Shown one piece after another: positions 46,168 through 58,621 of a DNA stretch of 64,000 bases (positions within the stretch are counted from its first letter, which is position 1; each line of letters opens with the position of its first letter). Source of the DNA: Gnetum montanum (Eukaryota; Streptophyta; Gnetopsida; Gnetales; Gnetaceae). The stretch lies in contig MNCI01008572.1 in assembly GCA_015680685.1 (NCBI GenBank), forward strand, positions 629,229-693,228. The letters are read 5' to 3'. The notes below the pieces were generated by a model. That model did not search any database. It saw nothing but the letters and a program-made list of their open reading frames with translations, and had not been told where the DNA came from. Position numbers and translations under genes: made by a program.

Positions 46168-48056
46168 GCCCTTAATTCTTTTTGAATTTTTTTTACACAT
46201 TTTTGTTTTACACATTTTTTCAACTTTTCTTATTTTTTTTTACACCATCATTCATATTTTTCCTATTTCTTTGTTTGCTTGATTCACTTTTATTCATCGT
46301 CCAATAAGTGCTCATGATGGTGGATTGAATTATATCATATTGATTACTAATGTTTGGTTTTTACCTTTGAATTATGATGCTGATATTAAGGTATGGTTCT
46401 TCTGGTAAAACAAGCAATGAGTCCACATCATCCACTCATCCATACAACTCTATGGTCTCCTTTGGCTTGGAACTATACGATCCCCTTTTTCTAAGTAAAC
46501 TTGTTAATAAATTGGTGGCTGGGTATTTTTCAAACCAAGGAAAGACTCAAGGGATGCAAAGGGTGTGACTTCAAGGGGATTCGATGCATTTGTGCTAGTC
46601 ATTATCTTGGGTGCTTGGATGCTTTTTCTTGGGTTTTCCACCACTCTAACATTGTTCAAATATCAAGAAGCTGAGTGAATAAAAATAAGTCTTTGCATGG
46701 TGTAGTTCTCACGCAAAAAAAAAGTGAGAATTCAAAGCACACCCCTTAGACATAATAAAGCAATATGGGCTCCAAGCACTGGTTATGGAGCTAGAAAGGC
46801 ATGTTATCCATGCCTAAAGGTTCTCTCTAACTAAGGCCCTTTCCTGCTTCCTACTTCTCCATCTCGCTCTCCTTGGAATGGTGGTGACTCTTTGTGGAAG
46901 CATTCTTGTTGCTTCAAGTGGATGGATTGGTCAAGTGTGTTGATGCGAGGTCACTAGATGTGGTTTATTTGAGTCTGGATTTGGAATGAGTTCTACTCAG
47001 TCATATTAACCATGAAATACATAAGGGACTTTACACAACCTTGTTCTTGGGATTCCATTTCATTCTCTCCTCTCCATCTTGCTTTCCATTTTTCCACTTC
47101 ATTGTCGATTTTATCATTAGTCCATTTCTAGGTTGATGCATTGTTTTTCTTTGGTAAATTCTTATGAGTAAGTCTTTAACTCTTGCTTCCAAATGACATT
47201 CCTAGAGCCTATGGACTCTTTGGTTTGTGGGTCTGTCAAGGCATAAAAGGCATGAGCTTGCTTTGGGGAGGACCCACTGGCATTCCTTTTTGGTGCAATT
47301 GTTAAGTTCTTTTACCTAAACATTTTCTACAATCAATCATTTCTTGTTTCATCCCCATCAATGGCATCCATTTTATTGGCATTGCCATTGTTATTTTTAC
47401 CATCTTTCTAGTTTCTCATATTTTTCCATCTTATAGCTAACACAGGTTCGCTCTTAGTCGTGGGGGCCCTAGCACAAATTTTTCAATTTTTTCCCTTTCT
47501 ACTATTCGCCTAACCCTTACGCCTTGGGTAGTCACTAGTGATAAATCTCCGAACCAGTTTCTACCATGACCACAACTCAGCCAATGCACTTCATATCGAG
47601 GCAAGGTATTAACTACATTGTGGTTTATCTATCCTTGCTCATTTGTGACTGTTTTGTGTGTGTAGATGGTGATCATATAAACAATGGACTGGGCTTGGAG
47701 GAAGCACTCAGGATGGACTAGAACTAGAACATTTACGAAAGGAGCAAGTTTGGTTGTGTGGCTATGGATAAATAATGGAAGGCATAATCTCGGCATTGGT
47801 GACAACATGCTTCATCTTCTTTCTCTCCCTCTTTCTCTTCAAGCTACCAAATAAAGGCTTGGATGTCATTTATGTACAAGTGTTCACCACAATGGTCATG
47901 AACACTAATGTTGTAATATGCTTATTGATCCGTTCACTAGACACATTGAGTTTGTCATCCCATTCCACCGTTAGTTGTCAATTAGTCAATAATCCCATAC
48001 CTTCCCAATATTTTGTAAGGAACTTAAGGACGAATTTTCATTCAGTCATGGGGGTA
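46168..48056 (+). other. Element A2 post-integrase region and polypurine tracts
   Basis: No recognisable ORF. The word agtcatggggg or close forms occurs three times: 46126-46140 (end of pol), 47453-47467, and 48043-48055, the last directly against the 3' LTR. The last is the likely functional polypurine tract. An Athila env-like gene is not visible. Confidence 0.6.
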
Positions 48057-48408
48057 TGATGAACTGCGATATCGGGGCCACGATATTGGAGCCTACCATG
48101 TAATGTCGAATACCCGATATCAGGACTTGCCTCCTTGCCTATAAATAAGAGGCAGGCGCACTTGGTTTTGCATTAGATAGTTAGTCCCTTAGCCAAACTC
48201 TTGCCTTTTCTCCCTCCCAGAGTTAGAATTATTTTTGCGTGCCCACAGTAGGAGTCATAAAGTGAACAAATCTTTATTCAAGCATTGTGTACCTAAGCAC
48301 ACCTTGTGTACAACAATAAAGATGAACTTTATGATAAACCTTGTAGCATCCAGAATAGATTAGTTAATGTTAATTACTATTATTAAATGCTTTCTTAGTT
48401 AATTAATG

Positions 48409-48441
<33 letters not shown>

Positions 48442-48889
48442 CCTACAACTCTCCTAAGTAAGCACACACAGTACAATCACTTTGAGCATGCATGTAACAC
48501 TTGGTAACCCAATAACGATTAGCGTTTGGTAATCCTAGTAGTGTTGCACTGGTTCAGGATGTGTACGACAAGTGAGAATGGATACTAGTATTAGGATTAA
48601 TTAAAGCCTAGTTAATCAGTAGTTAAGTTAAATTAGTCACTTAGTTATCTCTCTCTCCTCCCTTATTAGCAGCAAGACATAAAAACATAAAAGCTATAAA
48701 AATCATATGCCTCAAGCTTACTTAACCATACAATCATGACATACAAGTAAGCTTGGGAAGACAATGATCAACCAACCCGTCTTTGTTCCATAAGGGTGCA
48801 TAAGAACTTAGTCCTTGGAATTTGACCGAATCGTGCGTGAAATGCTCGTATTTGTATGGTTGAGGGTAGGGGTACCTCATCGCTCATCA
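48057..48889 (+). repeat. Element A2 3' LTR
   Basis: An 833 bp LTR collinear with 39033-39863. TATA box at 48140-48147 and a longer (CT)n run at about 48412-48442. It ends gctcatca, followed by the TSD CTGGT (48890-48894). Confidence 0.92.
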
Positions 48890-49191
48890 CTGGTGTTAGG
48901 ACTAGTTAGAGAATAGTTAATTAGTTAAATCAAATTAGTTATTAGATTATTTCAATTCTCCCTTTTAAGCACTAGGAACATAAAACATAGAAAAAAGCAT
49001 AAAAATCATATACCTCAAGTTTACTTAACCATATAATCGTGCCTTACAAGTAAGCTTGGGAAGACAACGATCACATAACCCATCATTATTCTGTGAAGGC
49101 GCATAGGCACTTAGTCCTTGGAGTTCGATTGAATCATGTGAGAACGCTCATATTCGTATGGTTGAGCATAGGGGTAACTCGCTGCTCATCA
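48890..49191 (+). repeat. Element A1 3' LTR, distal remnant
   Basis: After the TSD the sequence (gttaggactagttag...) continues the LTR interior that broke off at 39032, and it ends tgctcatca at 49191. It is more diverged from the A2 LTRs than they are from each other, as expected for the older host element. Confidence 0.82.
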
Positions 49192-50360
49192 CCTGAGTAG
49201 GAAATCCTAAAGTTTGAAAGTTTTTTCCTTCTATATATATTTTTAATGATATCTACTTAGTTTCAAGTGTGTGATGTACTCTAAATTTTCTTTGCTTGTT
49301 ATTAATATTTTTTTGAGATCTAACACTAAATAATATGTATCCTTTGATCATATAGGCAACATAAGATTAAAATTGAATGTATTTAACCATGTTCATTAAA
49401 ATCATCTTGGATCTGTAGGACCACATCTATTTCAATATTGCTTTTATAGATTTGGTCCATAATTCAATATTGCCTATTGAAATTAAACTTGTGACCTTTG
49501 ATTTCTATGTCAAGACTTTACTTTTACTTTTTAAAAATGTACCTAGAACATAATGATGGTACAATCACAACTTGAATTTCAACCTATTATACATAAGGTA
49601 ATAGGTCTAGTAGTTGAACTCTTCTTTCATTAGCTATTAACGGGGTGTTGAAACTTGAAATGTTTTGACAAACTCTTATCTTATTAAAATGTATCTAGAA
49701 TATAATGGTGCTATAAGTACAACTTGAACTCACAACCTAATAGGTTTACCAATTGAACTATGTTTTCATTGGCTATTATCAAAGGTGTCCAAACTAATGC
49801 TAATGAGAGGTAGGTTAAGTTATTAGATCATTATTTAACAATGATTTTCATGCACAGAGTTACTAGCTTTAGGCATTGTTCTATTCAGGTATAATTCTTT
49901 TAATGCATCATGTTGGCTATATATTTAAAAAGATTAGGCTTTCACTTATCCTTATCCTTGTGCATGTGCATGTATGTGAGATTTTATAACTAAGAGAAAG
50001 AGACTGAGAGACTTTATAACTATGTGTGCATCTAAGAGATAGTTTATAACTTAGCATTGCTAGTGATAAGTGGCTTCAATGGTTATCTCATTGTCTTGTT
50101 GGATAAGAGCTTGCCAATTCTCCAATGATAGGTGGCTTATTATCAAATTGTTTTAGGTTCTCATAGCCCCATAAACACATATATAACTTAGGATGACTAG
50201 TGATAGGTAACTCAAGTAGTTAATTCCTTGTCTTGTTGGGTAAGAGGTTGCCAATTTGGATCATACTTAAGGCATCATTACATTCCTCTATAATTCTTCT
50301 AATGTGTCATGCTATACATATAGACAAATTAAGTTAAGTTTCCACAATTTCCTTTTCCTT
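49192..50360. other. AT-rich intergenic DNA with tRNA-like repeat fragments
   Basis: No gene. A pair of similar segments of about 60 bp (near 50064-50125 and 50194-50255, gtgataggt...ttgtcttgttggataagag) suggests degenerate SINE copies. Two further tRNA-like fragments lie near 49600 and 49740 on the minus strand (caattggtaaacc followed by gttgtgagttcaag). Confidence 0.4.
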
Positions 50361-50905
50361 TTCTTATAACTTAGTACTACCCATTGGAATTGAATCTATA
50401 ACTTGAAGTTTTTAAATCAAGAGTCTTACCAATAAGCTAACACTCCACTGTTTCCAATTTGAGCTTTATAGGAGGTGTGTTGGAACTTTGAAATAAGTGT
50501 AATATAGGTACACCCCAAGATGTATAGTACAATTAAAATTTTAGAATTTAGCATTGCCCACTAGATTAAACCCATGACTTGAAGCTTTCAAATCAATCTT
50601 ACCACTAGGCTAACACCTCCTTGGTGCTACATATGAGGGTGTTGGAACCCAAAATAATTAAAACCTATGTAGACCGCAAGATTTATAAAAGTTTATAATT
50701 CAGTGCTACCTCATAGAATCAAACCTATGATCTAGGATTACTAGGTCATGACCTGTTCCTCTAGGCTAACACCTCATTGTTAGATTGAAATAATTGTAAC
50801 ATAAGTTTACCTTGAGATATATAACTTAAGATTGCCCATTACAATCAAACCCGTGACTTAGAACTTCAAATCAAGAGTCTTACCATTAGACAACATTATA
50901 CTTTT
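50361..50905 (-). repeat. Head-to-tail cluster of tRNA-derived SINE-like units
   Basis: Four imperfect units of about 130-190 bp on the minus strand. The clearest reads gttagcctagtggtaag (box A-like TTAGCCTAGTGG) and, about 35 bases later, catgggtttaatc (box B-like). After these come a ctaaattttaa segment and a wording like cttggggtgtacctat, then a taattattt tail. Such split A/B boxes are the RNA polymerase III promoter of tRNA-derived SINEs. A unit in the opposite orientation follows at 51027-51160. Confidence 0.55.
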
Positions 50906-51026
50906 GGTGAAAGGATGGTGCCTTAAGTGTAACTTGAATTTGCAAATGATTACATAGAAAATAACTAGCTTATTAGTTGAGTTTTAATGTCATGGGCGAA
51001 GTTAAAATCATATGTAACAATAATAA

Positions 51027-51160
51027 GGTGTTAGCCTAATGTTATAGGTCTTGGCCAGTGATAAAATTCTATAAATTTTGGGGTATACCTATGTTTCAAT
51101 TATTTTGGATTCCAACATCTCTTTTCAATTATTTCAATTCCAACACCTCCATAAAATTCA
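51027..51160 (+). repeat. Inverted SINE-like unit of the same family
   Basis: Reads ggtgttagcctaatg, a shortened body, then attttggggtatacctatg and caattattttgg in + orientation. These are the same words as in the minus-strand cluster just upstream. Box B is missing. Confidence 0.45.
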
Positions 51161-51590
51161 AATGTGATAGTGCACATGATTTATTTTTCATTTTAACATA
51201 TAAAAGCATGCATTTTTAGAGGTTGCTTCATCTCTTATTTTTTATTTGTGTCAAACTCTTGATTCTACTCATTAACATCATTTACTTTGAGTTCATGAAT
51301 TCGCGCAACAACTAAAGTTAAATGCTCGAACTATTTCACTTCCCTACGAGGCTTTAAAATATCTCATGCGAGAACACAAGAATCATTATCACGCTGATTT
51401 CATGTTCCAAAAGGTTAAACATCCATGATGGGGAAGAGCGCACAAGGGGTATTATTGATGCATAGAAAGCATAACTGCTAAAACGGGCTGGGCTTGGCTT
51501 GGTGCAAATTGGCAGGTGCCAAGAGGGATAATAAGAAGAAGAATAAGGGCAGGGATCTTATATTTGCCAGTTGGGGATGTTGGGTGACCT

Positions 51591-51600
51591 ATTTATAAGG
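51591..51600 (+). promoter_or_regulatory. Candidate TATA box of the host gene
   Basis: The word tatttataag lies in a locally GC-richer, promoter-like stretch (51.45-52.3 kb), about 30 bp ahead of a likely transcription start near 51620. It is followed by a long 5' UTR exon. Confidence 0.5.
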
Positions 51601-51619
51601 AAACGCAACACCTTCTGTC

Positions 51620-52203
51620 ATTTTCTTTACTGTTTCCCTTCTGGCTGCTGCAACTCATCTTACAGGAACAGAAGGAACGAAAGCGAAAAACACGTCCATC
51701 CGTCCATCCAAGCACAAAACGCATCACAAGCAGTGGATTCTTCTTCTGCTGTGACTTTCCTTGTGGTTTTGCTTGCTCGCTCTCTCCATCCATCTGGGTC
51801 TTCATCGAAATTGAAACCCTGATGCACAGAAACCTACTCTGTTTCTGAGTACAACACAGCCACTGTCGGTTGAGGTTGAGATCCGTCCCATTACTCAATT
51901 TTGCAGCAAATCCGGCGATTCTTGTTTTGTAACAACATTATTGTTTTTCTGACGGCTCTTCTGTAATCTGGGCAGAAATGGTTGCAGATTTTTTTCTTTT
52001 TGGGAAGCAACGCGATCGTTTGAATTTGGGAACCCAAATTTTGCCCTAATTTTCTTGGCAGACTGTGCTCTAGTGGGTTGGGTTCAGGCATCACAGTTGG
52101 AAAACCCACCCGGGATTTCCAAGAATTGGGTTTGTGCAGAATAAGGTTTTCGGAATGAAAATTGGCCTCGCTTCGCAATGTTTGGGAGAATGCAGTTTTA
52201 GAG
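51620..52203 (+). other. 5' UTR exon 1 of the host gene
   Basis: Inferred non-coding first exon ending at the strong donor gag|gtgagtctg (after 52203). It joins exon 2 at 53007 (tttctcctag|ggag). The first intron is 52204-53006. Only a transcript would confirm the exon ends. Confidence 0.5.
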
Positions 52204-53006
52204 GTGAGTCTGTGCATGGCAAGGGCGGGCAAGTGGGGGCTGTTGGGAAGTGTTAGAAGAACGCGAAGGCGACCCACTCTGCTGTTACGCCTTCTGCTGT
52301 TCATGCAAACGATTGATTGATTGATGCCCTCACAGCAGCAGCAGCAGAGGAAATTTGAGAAGAAAATTTTCTGAATTTTTTCCATATTTCTTAACTGTAC
52401 AATTTCGTTCTCGGTTGTGATCAAGTTCTGCCGTAATGGAATTTCAACTTTCACAATATAGATGAAGTTCTTTTTGCAAGTGGGTGTGAACCGTACAGAA
52501 CACAACTGCTGATTTCAATATATCAGGTGATCATTCATGCCTGTATAGGAAATTTCATGTTTTCCGACAAAAAATCTTGTTGTTGAAGTAAACTTACAAT
52601 TGCATGATAATACCCGTTTTGTCAGGTTTTTACTTTCCCGGTATGGCTGCATCATGGGGATTTTTAATTAAATGAAGTGACTATTTGATGCTAGAACTGT
52701 GATCAAAGTGCTGTTCTGTCCATTATTTATTCGAGGGATGTAGTAAGATTGGATCATCATTTTTCAAGCAGTGTTTGGAGTGGTCTTTGAGCTCAAGCAA
52801 AGTACTCCTAGGAAATATAAAAATTGATTCAAAAAACAAACAACCAGAACATTGGAACACGTTACTTACATCACTGTTTTGTTCAGGTGCATTTAATCAA
52901 GTTTTGCTTGAAATTTAAAATGCAGAACTAGTTTTCTGTTTTTGTTTGTAGTCCAAACTGTAGATCTCTTTCTACATTGCTGAAACTATTATTTTATTTC
53001 TCCTAG

Positions 53007-53185
53007 GGAGTTTCAGACTGACAGTTGGAGGCTGGAATTGTTTAGTTGGGTTGATACCTATATGCAAATGCAGTGATATGATTCATGATTCAGAGTGGTG
53101 TGTTAGTTCAGCACCACAGTTGCTTGGAAATTATTGCGACTTAGGTTTCCCTCTTCTTATTGCCAAGAGGGGTTCATTCAACAGG
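53007..53185 (+). other. 5' UTR, exon 2 part
   Basis: Exon 2 begins after tctcctag at 53006. An upstream ORF in another frame (from 53051) overlaps the true start, so translation of the main frame may use leaky scanning or the ATG at 53186 in context acaggATGt. Confidence 0.5.
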
Positions 53186-56100
53186 ATGTCACGTTGCTTT
53201 CCATTTCCACCTCCAGGATATGTGAAGAAGCTAAAAACTGATGCTTTGGAATTATCAGAGTTGTCAGCCAAGGTTTGTGATTTTGTTTCAATTTTGTTGA
53301 TAAAATGCCAACCTTTTAGTGACATGATATTATAAAGATTGCAGGAGTCGAAAATATCTTCTATAAAATTTGCTGGCTGAAAAATAGAACATCTCACCAG
53401 CGTTTACTTTCTTAGAACTCATTACCACAATGCTTATACGACAATATTGGAAAACACTTTCAACTCTCTAAATTGTATCGCATTACTTGCATTTTTTTTT
53501 AAAAAAATTCTGATCTAGTCCTTTAAATACTTCTGTATTAGTCTTCAGTCATCAGATCACCTTATTTTATGCTTGTTTACTAGCCATTAGTTTCCAATTA
53601 TGATTCAGTCGTTTAAATCCCTCAGTTTTAGCTTTCAACTTTCACATTATCTTATTTTATGGTTTTTAGACTTTATCCAATTCATAGAAAATGTTTTCAT
53701 TTTTTTCAATTCTTTTAGAAAAATTGTAGAAAGTTATCCGAGTAAGAAGGTTTTGAATCAAAATAAATAACTAAATCTACATTTTTTTAAGATCAAGGAA
53801 ACATGAAAATACATGGGAGAAAATTAAATCTACAATTTCTTACATGACTGTCGTAGATGAATATTTGTGCATGCAGGAAGCTTATGCATGAGTTGTAATC
53901 AGTGGAAGCATTGTGTTTACATAAACAATTAAATTTGTGACCATGTAGGTCTCTATGAATGTGATATTTGCTTGAGCTTATAATGAATGATTTTATTAAA
54001 TGTACATGTACAGCATATGTTATTTTTGCTTTTTTTCTGTTTCTAGTAATATGGTAGTACTTCTCTTATTGATATCTTGGTTTTATATGTTCCTTTTTTC
54101 TATACAGCCTTGCATCATTTTGGGGTACAATTAAGATATTAACAGTGGGTTATTGTGGTATTTAATTTTTGTAATAACAGTAGACTCTAGATTTCTTGAC
54201 AAGGTGGTTAGTTGAAGACGTATAATCAAAGGTGGGTCAGTGGTTCAGGAGGTGTAACTGTTGGTTACGGCTTGTGTCTTACTTCCTACTGGTTATGGGT
54301 TGAATCTCAAGATGTACAGAAATTGGTTACAATAGAATAGTTAACACTGAAGTGCTTCAACATGTCCTTAGGGTCTTTACATGGGTGTAATTTAAACAGT
54401 TCAAATGAGCTTAGCTCAGCCTTTTTTGACATATAGGATTTCAATTTTTTTATTAATAAAATGAAATGATCATTTAACAATGGAAGTGTTCTTCAATATG
54501 GCTTGGGTGCTTAAGGTCCCCCAAGTCCTCAAATGATGTGGATGCTTAGTTAAGACAATACTAGAAGTACCAGATAGCTTGGTTACTACAGACAGGACTA
54601 GGATACATTGTTAAGTGAAATGTGATTTGTTGAAGTCATTCACCTAGGGTGTGTGAAAAGAATTCAATAAATGCAATACAAGTTTGGTGTTAAAAAAATC
54701 GCTCTCAAGGTGTCATTTGATCAGAAATCCACTACCTCATTTATTAATTAATTCTTAGATACATCCAAAAACAATGATAGTTTTTCTTATCCAAAAGGAA
54801 TTGATTAGTACCCATTTCAATTTTTGTGTAACCTTGAATAACAGGAAATGAAAAAATAGATGGTTAATAATGACTATGTGATTGATTTAACATGCTAAAA
54901 AATTCTCCTGCTGAAAACCAATTTCACTTGTTTAACCTAATATACTAATAAACACAAGATAGAAGTTAATATTCCTAATAGCCAAAATATCAATTCCAGC
55001 ATGCTATGCATAGTTAATCCACAAGCAATAAGATGTTGCTTTGCTAGAAATGCCTTCTGATACTGTTACATAATTTTAATACAGTCTTGCAAACGTTATC
55101 ACATAAAATTAATCTATTATGCAATATTTTCTAGCGCAATATTTTAGTATAATTTTCACAGCACTATGAAACAAAATCTAGTGAACTGATAAAGGTAAAA
55201 ATTCTAAGGGTTAGGACTAACCATAGTGCAACATAGACGTGTGAAATTGTTTATCTCTAGAACACATGCTTTTCACCTTTCTTGTAATTAGACCGAGTAT
55301 AAGAATCAGAGAGCTCTCATTGGTAAATCATTTATAATTCCAGTATTACAATGCTAAAACTCTTTAAAAGCAAATGATAATAGATTGAAAACTTAATAAC
55401 AAACTTTCACACGTAGTTAACATCCTTTTCATTTAATGTTTATGTTTATTGACAATGCCAGCAGACATCTGTTTCATGGAGGATACTTCCAATAGAAGAG
55501 TCATGGCTTTGAAAGGCCATACAATATAGTGAATGTTAGAAGTCAATACGTCTCCAAGAAATTAGGTTTCAAACCATACATCCCTCAGGTGTGCCCCTAT
55601 GAGCTCTAAACTTATTCTAAGTAATTTGATAGATTCATTTAATTTTGCTCCAGTGTCAGTGAGACAGAGCTTAATTGATTAGAACATGTAACTTGTAGAC
55701 AAGCTATAGGTTATATTCCAATGACTTATGTTGATTTGCATGCCATTTGGGTGTGCAGAAAAAATATACATTGAAGGGCATTAGGCAGATAACCAACTTA
55801 AAAAATTATCATCAAATAATCTATCTACCAGTACAGGGTACCCCATGTTGTTGGGATTAAGGTGGCCGATGATACATTGAGTTTTGCTTCATTGAGTTTT
55901 GCTTCATTAAGTTTTACAAAGAGGACCCATTATTTGGATGGATGGTAATGTGCTTGTTTCTCAAGTTCAAAGACATGCATTCGAGCCTAGGTGCAGCTAC
56001 AAAAAGAGTTTAGGCTTTCACTTGTCTACTTACCCTTATGGGACTTGCTTGGCAAGGTGGGCATTAAGGCTCTGTTGATGATCCTTTGTTATCATTAAGT

Positions 56101-58621
56101 TTTATACAGAGTGGCCAGTGTAGCATGGAATAAACACCACACCTTGGTTTTGCAAAAATTGTGGCAAATTTGAGCACTGCATATAAGCAATGTGATAGAC
56201 TTAAAACTTTTCCGGCATTGCATGATTCATGATGGTATTAGTGCATGTGTATACAGGCGTTCACATGTATATAGTTTTTAAATTTTCTGATCTTTGGAAG
56301 CTAGATTTCTTTATCATGATTTCTATCATGCCAGGAGGCCTGCATCTTACTAGCAAGATCTGTGTGAGCATTGTGTTTATTCATACATTTTAAGTTGTAT
56401 GGATGTTTATTGCATAATTTCATACATTTTGTTACCTAAATCTGTGGTATGTGTAAATTATTTGATTTAGAATACCTTGCAGTGGGGTTTTGAGGAGTAT
56501 AGTTTCTAGGTGAAATGTTGGGGCTATCAAATATTTCTAGTAAGTAGCTAAAATAAAGAAAACATTGTATTGTGTTTTTTTCATTTTATTTTCTTTGAAA
56601 ATAGCATTATAGGCATGCATAATAGTGAATTCTTTTGGTATGTTTTCTTTAGTTAGATTTGCTTAGAATATTATGATGTATCTAATTTGTTGTAGGACAT
56701 GTTAAACCAAGAATATTGGAATGCTTTAATTTAATAGTTTGTTGTGGCAACTATTCCTGACAACATGTGTTATGTGTTAACCTTGTAGTTTTTTTTTTCT
56801 TTGGTCCTTTTTAGTTTCATTAACTAATTTTCTTGTTTAAATTTACAGGATGAAAAGTCCAAGGACAAGAAAGAAAAGAAAGAGAAAAAAGATAAAGAGA
56901 AAAAGGACAAAGAGAAAAAGGATAAAGAGAAGAAGGACAAAGATAGGAAAGAGAAGGAGAGGAGCAAGGATAAGCACAAAAAAAGAGACCACAGTGATAA
57001 AAATAAAGATAAGGCTTCTACCAGTGATGTGGTTAAGGGTGGCTCTAAGGAGAGCACCTCAGATGAAAAAAAAGTGGCTGATAAACATCTAAGGCAGTTA
57101 TGTAGCAACAATGAAACTAAAACTGGAGACAAGGAGAGACCAAAGTCTGATGCAACTATGGTGGAAAAACACAAGCTTAAAGTTAATGACGTTCACGATA
57201 AGGCTGATGAAAGTTATACATTGAAAGATAAGGATGAATTAAGGGTGAAAAATAAAAGTACGGATGAATTAAGGGTGGGAGACAAAGAGAAGCTTCTAGA
57301 ACAGAAGATAGGCTCCAAAGAAGAGTTTAGAAATCACGATAAAGATGGAACACGATTTGAATTGAATAAAAGGGGTCAAGTCCAGGATCAAGATGACAAG
57401 AAAGTTTTAAACAGTTTGAACAAAGAGAAAAATAGTGAGCAGAAAAGAGAGGATAAGAAGAAAGAGAAGTCTAAAGAGGAAAGGGAAGAAAAGAAAAACA
57501 GAGATAAGGAGCATGAAAAAGTTAAGAAGGAAGGAGAGAAGGAGAAGAGTAAAGAAAAAGATCGTGATAAAGAAATATCAAAATCTAAAGAGCAACTTAA
57601 ACAGAAGAGTGGTGATAGGGATAGAGGGAAAGAGAAGGATGACAATAAGGATAGTGGTAAAGACAAGGATGGGGATTTGGAACAGAAGAATGGCATTAAG
57701 GATACGAGGAAAGAGAAGAATGTGGATTTGGATAGACAAAGAGAGAAAGATAAAGATGGAAATGTGACAAAACAACTGAAGTCCAATTACAATGATAAAG
57801 GCAGTGTTAACCACATGGAATTAGCGAAACCGGATGACACTGTTAGCAGGAAAAGAAAAGACATTGACAGCAATGGAGATTTACATGGTGCGTGGTTATG
57901 TTTTTATGTGTTCTTCCTTGCAGGAAAGTCATAGATCCTTGTTTCTGCACATATTTCTTCTCATTACTCATGAAAAATCTCTACCAAACTTCCAGAGTAT
58001 CTTTAAGGCTTTGCTGTGAAAGCAAAATAAACATTGGTCTGCCGAACATTTATATATTTATTTATATTGATATTTTAATATCTGTAAATTATGCTTGATT
58101 TCTTCCTGCCTGTGCTTACAGATAATTATAAGAGGTCCAGTAAAGTTCTTCGAAGTGCTGCTGACTCCTCAATAATACAGAATGGTAGATCAGGGCATGG
58201 GATTAAGGATCCTGTCATTCCATCTGCATCTGAAATGAATAATGATGAAACAAATCACACCATGGAGTCATGTATTAACATCAGTAGAGGTAAAGAGACC
58301 AATGGGAAACTAGAAAACCAGTTATCCCCGATCTCTACGAAGTCCCAGTTAACGAGTCAAACAGAAGTGGGTTGCAATGGCCCTTTAAGGGATAGTCCTG
58401 AAAATGATTGGCAAGATTCAACATCTTTGTTAAATTTTCCTGTGCAAGAACCTTGGTCAGATTTTGATGATCAGAGTTGGCTTTTCGGTAATAATAATTC
58501 TGACACCAAACCAAAAGCAGTTGCAATGGAAATTGATAAGCCAGATACAAGAGTATGGTCAGAGGCCGTTCATATAGATTCAGTAGACATTCATGCCTTA
58601 CCTTTTGTCATCCCATACTGA
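53186..58621 (+). CDS. Lysine/glutamate-rich nuclear-type protein, plant-conserved family, function unknown
   Basis: CDS exons: 53186-53272, 56849-57887, 58122-58621 (1626 nt, 541 residues). The introns have standard ends (aag|gtttgt..tttacag; catg|gtgcgt..cttacag) and phases that keep the frame. The start MSRCFPFPPPGYVKK is a conserved signature of a plant family often annotated 'Myb-like protein X' by similarity. Residues about 30-85 are near-pure Lys/Asp/Glu repeats (KKDKEKKDKEKK). Residues 150-310 hold further KEKE blocks. The C-terminal part is less charged and ends in a conserved WLFG segment and ADIHALPFVIPY-like terminus (here VDIHALPFVIPY). I see no catalytic domain, transmembrane segment or signal peptide. 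Charge suggests nuclear, chromatin or RNA-linked work, but that is inference. No stops or frameshifts, so the gene looks intact. Confidence 0.85.
53273..56848 (+). other. Intron 2 of the host gene (3.58 kb)
   Basis: Large AT-rich intron between the N-terminal signature exon and the KEKE exon. It carries SINE-like pieces: 54221-54310 (box A-like gggtcagtgg, box B-like gggttgaatctc) and 55930-56080 (box B-like attcgagcct). No coding ORF. Confidence 0.7.

Larger units (their letters stand above)
39033..48889 (+). mobile_element. Element A2: Athila-like Ty3/gypsy retrotransposon inserted in the A1 LTR
   Basis: A 9.86 kb unit with LTRs 39033-39863 and 48057-48889, both TGATGA...TCATCA. The TSD is a perfect CTGGT (39028-39032 and 48890-48894). 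The primer site follows the left LTR after one base. Order gag, protease, RT, RNase H, integrase, long non-coding 3' region. No chromodomain was seen. The tRNA-Asp-type primer site and protease style point to the Athila branch. Flanking sequence on both sides is LTR of the same family, so it inserted into a relative. Confidence 0.92.

Noticed and set aside
48412-48442. (CT)n run as a special regulatory site
   Set aside because: Ordinary microsatellite within the LTR; length differs between the two LTRs.
57388-57786. Minus-strand Ser/Phe/Leu-rich ORF under the KEKE exon
   Set aside because: Reverse complement of Lys/Glu codons; mirror artefact.
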